DNA of 64,000 nucleotides from Phaseolus vulgaris (taxonomy: Eukaryota > Streptophyta > Magnoliopsida > Fabales > Fabaceae): positions 45,602,672-45,666,671 of the forward strand of contig NC_023759.2 of assembly GCF_000499845.2 (NCBI RefSeq). The letters run 5' to 3'. Below the pieces are notes generated by a model. That model had not been told where the DNA came from. It saw only the letters and a program-made list of their open reading frames with translations, and did no database searches. The translations under genes were made by a program, and so were the position numbers. Below are positions 1 to 11,260 of the stretch, one piece after another (positions within the stretch are counted from its first letter, which is position 1; every line of letters starts with the position of its first letter).

Positions 1-3000
1 GAAATAGTAGAGAAAAATAAGGACAGGTGCGATTGCTGAATCTTACTGTTTTGAAATTGATAATGTTGTAATCATGCTGCTTTAATTTATCCCATGGTTA
101 GCTTATCATTCTATTTATATTGGGAAGATGAATTTAATTGTGAGATTTGACATTTTCATTGCCATCCTAGGCTATAAACGGTTTAAGATCCTTATAGACA
201 AAGTGCAACATTGAGGCCTTTGACAACACATGATACAAATATTATTTGCAAAAATAAATAAATAACATTGAGTTTTTTTATGTCATTTACCCTTATTTTT
301 TAGGTTAATATACATGAGCGCACATGTTTTATTCTATTGCTTGTATTTTATAAGATAATCAATTCAAGATGTAAATTGTACTAACAGTTTCTACTTGCAC
401 ATCAGGTTCACTGCTGGAGTCACCCATTCCTTTACTGGTAGTATGGATGATAGCATTAAGCTTCTCTCATTTGATAAAATGTACATAGGTAAATCCACCT
501 TTTCAAGCTTTATTATGTATTTTGAACAATTTGAAGTCACCTTGATATGTCTGATTTTAGGCTTTGTCTTTCCAAAGATAGGATTTTATTGTTCTAATGG
601 CAATTTTGTTGAGATAAAAAGATGAATATATCTTGAGAAAGATTTCACATCGTTGGTTCCGATGTTTGGATACTAAAAAAGGAAAAAGGAAACACAACAA
701 TAAACATATAATTGATGTGTTCAATATGTAATGGCTAATTATGTGTTTCGGTATAGGACATTGGTGTGTTTGACTTTCCTTGTTAAAACTTAAATAAAAT
801 TTCTGTTTCAGATATTGGATTGTGGTGATTGAATACTAGAATTCCAATTAAATCTCACCAATATTACCTTGTTTCTGTGTCAGGCATAAATGGGTGCTCT
901 CTGAAGACAACTGAGAATCTTGATGTTGTTAAGGGTATACCTATTGAGAGAATGATGATCGAGACAGACTCACCATACTGTGAAATCAAGAATACTCATG
1001 CAGGAATTGGTTTTGTTAAATCTACATGGCCTTCTAAGAAGAAAGAGAAGTATGATCAAGAGTGCATTGTTAAAGGCCGCAATGAACCTTGTTTAGTTAA
1101 GTAAGTGGGATGGTTTTGTTTGAGCTGGCCTGTGACAACTTACTAGTTTATTAACTGCTTCTATATGGCTTTGGTACCATCGCCACAAGGAATATCTTCT
1201 AGTCAATGTAACTGTAGTTAGGAAATGAATATTCAAGTTTGCTAAAATTGAAAACCTCAGCATGATTTGCTAGTTTTTCCTTTTTGTTACTTTATAAGAC
1301 TTTCCTATACTGACTAAATGAATTTAACTTTATGCATAGAATTATACGTCTTCAAATAATCATGATTGCAATTTCCAGGCAAGTTCTTGAAGTTGTTGCT
1401 GGCTGTAAAGGCATCAATGACGTGGCTAACCTCAGCAGAACATTATACCATAACACTTGCAGGTAACATAGCCTGTCTCTACACTTGTGTCTACTACTGA
1501 TGGAATTAAAAACTTGTGCAATTACTAATCTTTGATCATGGGAGATACAACAGTATCAGATATGAGTCATACCCAATACACCAATATGTATAGGATAAGA
1601 TATGTATGGTATACATTTTGAAAATAATCAAATTACGATATACTTCTTAACATTGGTAAATATAAAATAAAAATTGTAAATAATTGTCTTCCAAAAATCC
1701 AAACAAAAACATACTTCTTATACATTACCAAATATAAACTAGAAGTTACAAGTAATTTCTTAATTCCTAGAAATAGGAAGAGTATCGATTTTATTTTCTC
1801 TTTGAGCATCATCTGGAATTAGGATGACTTCTATAACTGTTTCTCGATAAATATAATTTGAGAGCAATTTTGGAAATATAACTTTATTGTATGAAAATAA
1901 TATGAAATAAATTTAACTACTATTCTTAATCAGTGAAAGTAATTAATTTTGCTCATAATTGAGTTCGGAAGTACTATTGTTATAAGTAATTAGATAATTA
2001 CTTTAAGTTATCTATTAACTTTTGCTCGACTTATAGGTATTGTAGTGATGAGTGGCTCCGAATAGAATTTCCCCATGATGATGAAGAGATTTTATTGTAA
2101 AGAGAGACAAGGGTTTGAAAAAGTTGTTCACAACTGTTTGTGGATAGAAAAAATGTTGTAGTTGAATATAATGATTCCTCGTAGAAAGAAAATAATATGC
2201 TTCTTTTAAGTCAAATGAAGATAGGTGGACATTAGATTCTAAATCTTAATGGGTGATGCATGGTTCTTTTGCTCCCCTCCTTAAAATGTTTGCTTTAGGG
2301 CCTTTTATGCACAACCTAATTTCTCATATTGTGAAAGGAGTTTTGGAACCCATTCAATCATCGAAGATAAACAAGTTGAATCATAAGAGCACTTGGTTTT
2401 TGTGCATACTAATTTTGTCTTGAAAAAAGAAGAATGCATGTATAAGGGAATACACTCTCTAAAATACACTCTTATACATTTATAAGGTGTGGGGGCATTG
2501 GTGGAGATGCATGACATAGCTATGATGGTGTTGAAATTATTGAAGAGTCTTCATTGTCTCTTGATGAATCAAAATAGAAGTGATCTTATTTACTCACGTT
2601 TCTCAAGGAGGGGATGAAATTAATGCTATTCCTATTTCTATGGAATAAGAAATTAATAATTCACTAACAACTTGTATTTTATATTTAGTTATGTCTAAGA
2701 CGTAAGTTCTTTGTTTCACCAATATTACCTTTATTAGTGATGCAATTTCTTTTCGAAATTACTAGAATGGACCAAGGTTATCAGACTCAAGAGTTTACTC
2801 AGACTCGCGGGAGCCCTGTAAACCCGACATGTAAGAGTCTACTTCACATAAAAAAATTAACAAAAAAAATAATAATTCATGATACCAATTCCATAATATT
2901 GAAATAAACAAGTTCATACACCAACAAAATAACTGAAACAACACAAATGTTATCAAGTTGAAAAGTCTCATTCATATAATCCTCTAAGGAAATCATCTCC

Positions 3001-6000
3001 AAGATCTCCATCATCATCTTCATCACCATCTTAATCATCATCTTCATCACCATCTTAATCATCATCTTCATCACCATCAACACCATCATTAAAAACTATA
3101 TTATCAAAATTTGCTGCATCTAGAATTAAATCATTTAAACTTGTTCCTCCAACTAAATCAACTTTCACACCATCATCTTCAACTTGAGTTTGCTCAACCT
3201 CAACAACATTATCTCATTCTTCAGTTATCCATTCATTATCTGACTCAATGTCTTCAAATGGGAGAGCAACAAATCTTCTAATTTGTTTGTTTCTCAACTT
3301 CGAGTTATACATTACATAAACCAAGTCATTCATTTTCTTCTGGTGCAAACAATTTCTTCTTTTTGTATGAACCTATAATTAAATATGAAATTTTTGTCAA
3401 TATATAAATCAAATCAAGATAAACCTTAAATAACTTCAAGAACTTGAATTACCATTTCAAATGAGCTCCAATTACGCTCACATCCTGAAGAACTACAAGT
3501 TAAACTCAAAACTCGAATAACAAACCTCTTTAGTTTTGGAGTTCTATCCCCAAACATCACCCACCATTCTCTAGGTAACATACCTTTCCTACACACCTTT
3601 GCATTTTCCAAAGAAAATGTTCCTCTTGAATAGTGAAAATCAGTAAGTTGCAAATTGATTTTTGTCCATTCTGCAACGTCATTAACCAATCTTCTCATGC
3701 ATATGTACAACCCCTCCTTCACCTCAGCATCATCATTTCTAAAGTTTGGTTGATAGTGTAATTGGGGGTTTAGGTAATAAGCAACTGCATGCAAAGGCCT
3801 ATGAAGCTGATTATTCCACCTCTGATCAATGATTTTCCAAACAGGTTCATAACTACGTACCAATTATGTTATATTAGAAATAATTACACAAATAAATAAG
3901 TATTTTAAATTTAAAATTGAAGAAAGTTAGAAATGTTACCTTTTATTGATATTATTAAAGTTGTTTTTAATCTTCTCTTTGGTGCAATCCATCTCCTCAT
4001 ATATAAATCCCATTGCGGGTTTTACATATGAATCTACCAATCGAAAGACCACCATAAGAGGGACACAAATTTTAAGCATATAGTTACATTCTTCCAAAAT
4101 CGACTATCTAATACCACATTTTGAACTTTTCTCCCTTCTAGTGAAGTTCCAAACTTGCTTGTTTTTCATTCTTCAGAGTTAAACATGGTCATCAATGATG
4201 TTTTCATTTCATACAAACATACTAGAGTGAAGTATGCTATGACAAATCTAGTCATTTCAGGCCTTATCAACTCCCTTCCATTTGTAAACTTTTTTAAAAT
4301 GGTAATTAACATTGGTCTACCATAAATGTAGGTAGGGATCCTTCTTCCCTTCTTGATAGTAGTTTCATGGACCTTTAATTGCTTTTCAAAATCTTCAAAG
4401 ATTAAATCAATACAATGGGCAGCACATGGAGTCCAATATAAGTGCACCCTTTTTTGAATCAACAGTCCTCCAACTGCCTTGAAATTTGCAGCATTATCAG
4501 TAACTATCTGCACTACATTTTCCTCACTAACAAATTCTACCACAACATCCAACATTTTAAATATTTTTTCTGCAGTTTCTGAGATGTCAGAGGTATCTAA
4601 TGAATAGAGAAACGCAGTTCCTTTAGGACTGTTCACCAAAAAATTACAAAATGAACGTCTTTTCTTGTTTGTCCATCCATCAAACATAATGGTACAACCT
4701 GTTATCTTCCATTCATCCTTATACTCTTCAAGTTTTATATCAGTTTTGTCCACGACTTGTTTCAGAAGCTTCTCTCTAATACCATGATTTGTTGGAGGTT
4801 TATAGCTAACACCATATCTACCAATCATGTCACACATCTTTGCAAAAGCTAGATTTCTAATATCATTGAACGGGATGACACTTGTGTAGAAAAATTCAGC
4901 AATTTGTACATCAATTTTTTCTTTATCACCTCTCTTGTATATTTGATTCAGAGTAGCTTAAACACCATAAGGAGATGTAAATTTACTTTTAAACATCTTG
5001 CTAGTGATACTTTCACTATCTTCCTCACCATCAGTTTGTCCAAGACTATTGAACTCTCTTTTCTTTAGTGAGGTATCTTTAGCTTCTGAGACAACTTTCA
5101 ACATTAAAACTTTGATTTCTTCTGGTACACACAAGGTTCAGAGTCATATCTTGTTCTGGCAAGATGATGTTTGAATCTGAAAATTCCTCCATTAAATATT
5201 TTGTAGCAGTAATTATATTTCACTTTTTTTGTGTTCCCTAAAGCATAAGTTCTATTCTTCCATCCAATATATGTTTTATTTCCTGCAACATTCTTACTTC
5301 TAGATGGTAGTGGAAATGCTGAATTTGAATCACTTCTAAATATCTTACAATGTGCCAAAAATAAAATAAAAAATCCAGTAGCCAAAATTTTAAAAATATC
5401 CAATCTGCCCTAAAATTAAAAAAATCCAATCTGCCCAAAAAACTAAAAAAAATTAAATTTGCCAAAAAATCTGCCATAAATCCAATCACCTAAAAAGCCC
5501 CAACCTAATTAAAAAAACCCTAACCCTAAATCAAATTACTTAAGTGCTTCACAAACGGTCAGCGACAAGGATGCGCGGTGCGACGAGGATGCGCAGTGAG
5601 GTGCGACGAGTGGAGCGGTGCAGTGCGACGACAATGAAGAAGATGGCACTGTGAGCGTGAAAAATGGAACCACGCAAAGTTATCAAACTCTAGGGTTAAC
5701 TCGTAAACCCTTACGAGTTTAAGAGTCAGGTGAAGGTTCGCGAGTCAACTCAGGAGTAAACTCATTTTTGACTAAATCCGAAGTTGACTCGGTCAAACTC
5801 GTGAGTTTATAGTCGAGTCATCGAGTTTTGTAAAAAGGGCCCGAAATGGTGCGTTCCCTTGTGATTATGTTAGAATTTTTAGGGTTTTACCTGGTTCCAC
5901 TCTTCACGTTCACGATCTCATCTTCTTCACTGCCCTCATCGGTGTAGCATCTCGTCGCACTGCACCGCTGCTCGTCGAGTCGCACCACTGCTCGTCGCGA

Positions 6001-9000
6001 TCCTTGTTGCACTGCGCGTCCTCGCTGTCGGTTAGGTACGTGCTGTTGCTATGGTGAATTTTTAGGGTTAGGACATATTGGGTTTAGGGTTAGGGTTTTT
6101 AAAATTAGGTTTTAGCTTTTAAAAATGGGTTGGGTTTTTTTTTGTTGATTGGGTTTAGGGCAGATTTTTGGGCAGATTGAAGTTTATTTAGTTCTTTGGA
6201 CAAATTGGATTTTTTTTTAGTTGTAGGGCATATTGACTAATTGATTGTTTGTTTTTTAATTTTTGGCATATTGTAAGATGTTTGGAAGTGGTTTAAATTC
6301 AGCATTTCCACTGCCACCTAGAAGTAAGAATGCTGCCGGAAATAGAACAAATATTGGATGGAAGCATGAAACTGATGCTTCAGGGAACGGAGAAAAAATG
6401 AAATGTAATTACTGCTCAAAAATATTTATTGGAGGAATTTTTAGATTCAAACATCATCTTGTCGGAACAAGATATGACTCTGAACCTTGTGTATCAGTAC
6501 CGGAAGAAATCAAAGTTTTAATGTTGAAAGTTGTCTCAGAAGCTAAATATGTCTCCATTGAAGAAAAAAAAGTTCAATAGTCTTGGACAAACTGATAGTG
6601 AAGAATATAGTGAAAGTACCACTAGCAAGATGTTTAAAAGTAAATCTTCGTCTCTTGATGGTGTTCAAGCTACTCTAAATCAAATGTACAAAAGAGGTGA
6701 TAAAGAAAAAGTTGATGCTCAAATTGCTGAATTTTTCTACACACGTGCCATCCCATTCAATGAATGTTATTAGAAATCTAGCTTTTGCAAAGATGTGTGA
6801 CATGATTGGTAGATATGGTGTTGGCTATAAACCTCCAACATATCATGATATTAGAGAGAAGCTTATGAAACAAGCCGTAGACATAACTGATATATAACTT
6901 GAAGAGTATAAGGATGAATGAAAGAAAATAGGTTGTACCATTATGTCTGATGGATGGATAGACAAAAAAAGACGTTCAATTTGTAATTTTTTGGTGAACA
7001 GTCCTAAAGGAACTGTGTTTCTCTATTCATTAGATACCTTCGACATCTCAAAAACTGCAGAAAAAATATTTAAAATGTTGGATGATGCGGTAGAATTTGT
7101 TGGTGAGGAAAACATACTAGATAGTTACTGATAATGTTGCAAATTTCAATGCAAAAAAGGGAGTACTTATATTGGACTCCATGTGCTGCCCATTGTGTTG
7201 ATTTAATATTTGAAGATTTTGAGAAGCAATTAAAGGTCCATGAAACTACTATTAAGAAGGATCACTACATACATTTATGGTAGAACAATGCTAATTACCA
7301 TTTTGAAAAAGTTTACAAATGGAAGGGACTTGATAAGGCTTGGAATGACTAGATTTGCCCCAACATACTTGACTCTAGCTTGTTTTTATGAAATGAAAAT
7401 ATCATTGATGACCATGTTTAAAAGAATGTAAAACAATCAAGTTTGGAACTTCACAAGAAGGGAGAAAAGTTCAAAATGTGATATTAGATAGTCGATTTTG
7501 GAAGAATGTAAGTATATGCTTAAAAGTTGTTGCCCCTCTTATGGCGGTCCTTCGATTGGTAGATTCGGATGTAAAACTCGCAATGAGATTTATATATGAG
7601 GAGATGGATTGTGTCAAAGAGAAGATTAAAAACAACTTTAATAATATCAAGAAAAGGTAACATTTCTAAGTTTCTTCCTTTTTAAATTTAAATACTTATT
7701 TATTTGTGTAATTATTTCTAACATAACATAATTGGTACGTAGTTATGAACCTATTTGGAAAATCATTGATCAGAGGTGGAATAATCAGCTTCATAAGCCT
7801 TTGCATGCAACTGCCTATTACCTAAACCCCCAATTACACTATCAACCAAACTTTATAAATGATGATGCCGAGGTGAAGGAGGGGCTGTACATGTGCATGA
7901 GAAGATTGTAGAAAGAAAAAAAAAATCAATTTGCAACTTATTGATTTTCATCATGCAAGAGGAATATTTTCTTTGGAAGATGCAAAACTGGGTAGGAAAG
8001 GTATGTTACCTGCAGTTTGGTGGGAGATGTTTGGGGATAGAACTCCAGAATTAAAGAGGTTTGTTATTCGAGTTTTGAGTTTAACTTGTAGTTCTTTAGG
8101 GTGTGAGCGTAATTGGAGCTCATTTGCCGGGCTCCCACGAGTCTGAGTAGACTCTCAAGTCTGATAACCTTGAAACCAGGTAAAGAAACCTTAAAATCTA
8201 ATCTAATCACAATGGAACGCACTGTTTTGGGCCTTTTTTTTCGCAACTCATTGACTCGGTATTAAACTCACGAGTTTGACCGAGTTTACTCTCGAGTCGA
8301 CTCGTCAACCTTCACCTGACCCTTAAACTCGTAAGGATATACAAGTTAATCCTAGAGTTTGATAACCTTAAAATGAACTCTATTTACCATTGTGGATAAG
8401 TTGTTGTGCCAAAGAGACACGACTTTATTCATAGAAAGGAAAGTTGTCATTATTAAACACGACTTGAGTTGGACCTGAAATTAAAAGCATAAATCATGTC
8501 TATGATTTTACGACTTTGGTTCAAAATTCTAGTTGTACCAAAATCATTATTGCTGAGTATGACTTTAATTAGGATGGTAAAGTTGTGAGCATGGAAGACA
8601 ACTTTGGAGTTGTAATGCAATCAAAAGAAGTCATATTAATTGGACACAATTTTATTACAACGTAAAAATAACTAAGTTATGTGCATGGAGTAAATAACCG
8701 AAGTTCTGTGCATGGGTAACAATTTCATATCGGACTGAAATAGTCTCTACATTGCTTAGTATATATAGTGTATAACTTAGACACAGTAACACAACAAACA
8801 CAAGACGAGTTGGCCACACTTCACATCAAAACCAAAATGCTTTATCCTGCACTGTTTCTGCTGGTAAAGCTGTCGCCACGTTCCTCGGCTCATCGGAGGG
8901 AGAGACTCCCACGGTTGCTCCCTCGCTCCCTACAGCGGCGAGAGTGTTCTTGGAGGTGCATAGTGTGGCGAGGGTGGCAGTGGACATTGAGCCGCTGTGG

Positions 9001-9700
9001 TGGAGCGAGCAGGTGGCGAACGTGACAAGCAAGCTGGTGCGGTACCGGAGAGACAAGATGGGGTGCCAGTTCGCCAACCTAAGCGACGAAAAGTACATAT
9101 TTAATAATGATAAGGTGGGGCCAGAGTGAGTAAAATCTAGGAATCGATGATGTTTGTGGAAGGTTATTACGGCATTGACGTGGTGTCTTGTGGTTCGTCA
9201 ACTGCAGATCACCCCATTCAACACGGAACTTTCAATCCAGAAGTCATGGAACTGGGAGAGAACTTCTGTTCAACCTGTTCAACCTAAATTTAACGCACGG
9301 CTTGAGTTATTTTTATCTTGTCCTGTAACACTCTCTTTTATTGCATTACAACATTAAAACTGTCTTTCCTGTTCACAACTTTATCATTTTAATTAAAGTT
9401 GTGCATAGAGTCGTGCCTCGCACTCACCACTTATTCGTAGTAATTTGATTAAGTATTTTGATTTCTCTCAATTCTAGTAGTTTTAAAAACATTACACCAG
9501 GATGTAAAAAGCCCCAAATTTACGTGTGACTCGTTATCATATGGGATGTCTCTATGTTTTTGTTCTATGCTTGTGCATGTGTTTATTTTCCTAATATGTA
9601 TTCTTGGGCTCCAATAAAAATTTTGCTTTGCAGGATTTTTTTCCCTCATGACTTGGATTCTGCTGCTGATGCTCTACTAGCCGGCGGTAATTCTTCTTAA
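1..9700 (+). CDS. TatD-family metal-dependent DNase, 3' part (5' exons outside window)
   Basis: Five exons can be joined in frame with GT-AG borders: 1-26, 406-488, 884-1100, 1379-1462 and 9634-9700, giving the C-terminal ~158 residues. The product carries the TatD-typical blocks [17 protein letters not shown] and MIETDSPYC, then [15 protein letters not shown], and ends with [18 protein letters not shown] plus three residues. In TatD enzymes the Asp of the ETDSPY block and several His residues hold the catalytic metals of this 3'-5' exonuclease/endonuclease family. The last intron (1463-9633) is 8,171 bp and full of transposons, yet reading phase is kept across it (codon AG|G, Arg), so the gene may still be functional. 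The final exon is only 67 bp. The neighbour is a convergent CP33-type gene, the same pairing I recall for Arabidopsis At3g52390/At3g52380. The family call is secure. Use of the far 3' exon is inferred from phase and homology. Confidence 0.88.
1463..2772 (+). other. TatD last intron, 5' segment
   Basis: AT-rich intron sequence between the donor at 1463 and the left end of the outer hAT element. I see no coding domain. The final 8 bp (2765-2772, GAATGGAC) are the left target-site duplication of the outer transposon. Confidence 0.7.
3010..3080 (-). repeat. 24 bp minisatellite in transposase tail
   Basis: Three tandem 24 bp units built on ATCATCATCTTCATCACC, starting at 3010, 3034 and 3058; the third is slightly diverged. 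On the minus strand they read as Gly-Asp-Glu-Asp type codons with a TAA at each unit border. They sit exactly at the C-terminal end of the copy 1 transposase, so the expansion duplicated its acidic tail together with the stop codon. Confidence 0.75.
3055..5345 (-). pseudogene. hAT transposase pseudogene, copy 1 (BED finger, DUF659, dimerisation domain)
   Basis: Read right to left. A BED zinc finger lies at ~5345-5110 (CxxC in NYCYKIF, then the His pair in FKHHL). A DUF659/RNase-H-like catalytic region lies at 4837-4166, with [23 protein letters not shown] and [15 protein letters not shown]. The hAT C-terminal dimerisation region lies at 3863-3426 ([20 protein letters not shown]). An acidic tail ends in a run of Asp before a stop at 3055-3057. 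In-frame stops (for example a TGA replacing the expected Trp in the ITEEW block near 3210) and frame changes between blocks show it cannot make a full transposase. An intron between catalytic and dimerisation regions is possible (3864-3950). Confidence 0.85.
5675..5830 (+). repeat. Subterminal ACTCG/CGAGT motif array of the hAT family
   Basis: The terminal ~150 bp hold many short ACTCG or CGAGT words and relaxed variants in both orientations (near 5699, 5713, 5742, 5782, 5789 and 5814). The inverted counterpart at 8240-8365 has the same layout. In hAT elements such as Ac, clustered short subterminal repeats are transposase-binding sites. That role here is inferred. Confidence 0.55.
6278..8126 (+). 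pseudogene. hAT transposase pseudogene, copy 2
   Basis: The BED finger block runs from a Met at 6278 ([20 protein letters not shown], then NYCSKIF and FKHHL). A frameshift in the A-run near 6570 follows. Next come the linker ([19 protein letters not shown]), the catalytic region 6780-7435 ([31 protein letters not shown]) and the dimerisation block 7740-8126 ([20 protein letters not shown]). Several stops are visible, for example TGA at 6919 and TAG at 7909, and the VTDNAANF region is scrambled near 7130. The C-terminal tail is missing. Non-functional, and in the sense direction relative to the TatD gene. Confidence 0.85.
8379..9633 (+). other. TatD last intron, 3' segment: repeat-like sequence around a GC-rich gene fragment
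   Basis: Outside the hAT elements, 8400-8640 and 9370-9420 carry repeated words such as CGACTT, AGTTGTG and TGTGCATG. These suggest the arms of another, unidentified mobile element. A TATA-like run (TATATATAG) lies at 8760. Between the arms is a coding-like stretch of higher GC (8836-9290). The polypyrimidine tract and AG at 9633 form the acceptor of the last TatD exon. Confidence 0.4.
8836..9287 (+). pseudogene. Unidentified gene fragment, possibly captured by a transposon
   Basis: An open stretch at 8836-9126 encodes about 97 residues including [20 protein letters not shown] and [18 protein letters not shown]. Its GC content is much higher than its surroundings. A possible splice donor (GTGAGTA) follows at 9127. 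A second short open stretch, 9150-9287, encodes 45 residues starting [17 protein letters not shown] and ending in a Cys-rich NFCSTCST. I do not recognise either piece. No good start codon precedes the first piece in frame. The composition suggests a real exon moved here, perhaps by the element whose arm-like motifs flank it. It could also be chance coding potential. Confidence 0.35.
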
Positions 9701-11260
9701 ACAGACCTGCTAGTGACTTGTCCTTCGTATTTTTTGGGAGCTGTTCTGCAACCCAAATGTGCATTTTCTCGTGAAAGCTAACTGTCTTGAAATGCAACTG
9801 AGATTGTCAGTCCAGTCACTTTTGGGAAGTGACAAATCAGACTGATTCCCAGAGGTTGATGAGTGTATGACAAATTATTGCACTCTATTTTAATGAACTT
9901 ATAATGTGAAGAAACTATGATACTAAACCAGAAGCCAATAGGATTCGATATGTCGTATGGTGGATATGTTTTGTTGGATGTCATGTCAAGAAGTAAATCA
10001 ATGGAGGCTGATTGGTGATCATTCTGTAGTCTCCTAAGTGCTGCCTCCAAACATTTTTGTTGCTTTTCACTTTTTTCAAGTCAGTATGAGTTCAACTGCT
10101 CAAGCCCGGTGTAAGATGATGCAACAGTCACTGTATCACTCGTCATATCATGCTTTGTTCAAAAAATTATTGAAAATTAATATCACAAAACTTGTTGACA
10201 ATGATGGACATCCCTATAAAAATGTGATATCAAGCAGACCTATCAGGAGGGAATGAATCGGTATCAGATTAAAAAGTTGTTTAAAACGAATTACATCATT
10301 TTTTACCAACTTTTTTATCGCACAATCTCAATGGATTTTGGTTTAATCGCAATCTAAAGTTTTAGGTTAGTCCATTTAACAAGATATTTTTAAATAAGTA
10401 TTAAATGTTGTACTTTTATTATAACATATGTGTGTATTATAATTATGATTATAATTTATATATTAAATCATTATATCTAAAATAAAAATAATTTTGTCGA
10501 TGTAACTTAAATTTCAAAGTACATATTTTATTTTTATTTTATTATTTATCTTTCTTTTAATTGTTTTTACTTTTAAAACAAGTCAATCTTGATTCAAATT
10601 TAGGACTACATCATATTTAAAATAACAGTCCATTCAGAATACGGGTGAAATCGACACAAGTTTATTAGGTAATTTGTTCAAACAGTTCCAATTGTCATCT
10701 TTAATATCAAGTATCACTTACGATTTCTTTTTCTTTTGGATTTTTATAATTGTTTTTCTACAATAATGGTTTGAATGTTTACCCTAAAATAGCTTATCGT
10801 TATGATATATAGAGCTGCCAAACATCTGGCCTATTCGGCAATTAATAATGGGTGCTATTAAAATTATGTACAAAATAATGACGATATAGAAATAATGAGT
10901 TGAATTAATCCCTTGCTTAAATGATTGCCTTTGACATGCTCTTAGCCAAGCTGCTTTCCCTACATAGCGAATTAGTGGCTCTTATGTATGTCGCCTTCGC
11001 TTCCATTTTATCATTATTTCACCCCTCAACAACAGGACTTAAAAAGAATTCACTTGAATAAATTATTAGTTTACCAAACTCTGAAAGCTAGACTTCCATA
11101 ATTACAAACTGTATAATTAACATCGACCCTGTATAGATATGATCAATATTTGCTCAATAAAAAATAGATTTCACAACTTACTGATACCAAGTGAAACTTT
11201 TCAGGAAGAAGCCAAATAACGTTCATTTTGCGGGCAAAATTTTGATCGATTAAATTTTCC
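9701..11260. other. Convergent intergenic region, TatD 3' UTR to CP33-type 3' UTR
   Basis: The two genes face each other here. The first few hundred bases after 9700 are probably TatD 3' UTR. The rest is AT-rich (10,260-10,800 especially). I see no conserved coding domain; the small open frames around 9,780-10,256 look like noise. Confidence 0.6.

Larger units (their letters stand above)
5675..8172 (+). mobile_element. Inner hAT transposon (copy 2), nested in copy 1
   Basis: 2,498 bp plus-strand element. The left end is CAAAGTTATCAAACTC at 5675. The right end, reading inward from 8172, is CAAGGTTATCAGACTT. It is flanked by GAACCACG (5667-5674) and AAACCAGG (8173-8180). The undisturbed site is visible inside copy 2's own left arm, where the matching position reads GAACCAGG, so the 8 bp duplication is confirmed by an internal empty-site comparison. 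Compared with copy 1 it lacks about 600 bp at the 3' end: after the dimerisation motif it jumps at 8126/8127 straight into the terminal CGGGCTCCC sequence. Confidence 0.9.
2773..8370 (-). mobile_element. Outer hAT transposon (copy 1), interrupted by copy 2
   Basis: Minus-strand hAT element. The left terminus begins CAAGGTTATCAGACT at 2773 and the right terminus, read inward from 8370, is AAGGTTATCAAACTC after one end base. It is flanked by an imperfect 8 bp duplication, GAATGGAC (2765-2772) and AAATGAAC (8371-8378), 6/8 identical, as expected for an aged hAT insertion. The element is about 3.1 kb once the nested copy (5675-8172) and one 8 bp duplication are removed. Its right arm (8173-8370) is an inverted counterpart of 5675-5880, the left arm of copy 2, which shows that the two belong to one family. 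It lies antisense in the TatD intron. The transposase gene is broken. Confidence 0.88.

Noticed and set aside
2305..2517. Short minus-strand open frame in the TatD intron
   Set aside because: No domain, low coding quality; noise.
10038..10256. 72-codon open frame after the TatD gene
   Set aside because: Not similar to any family I know; lies in the likely 3' UTR/spacer.
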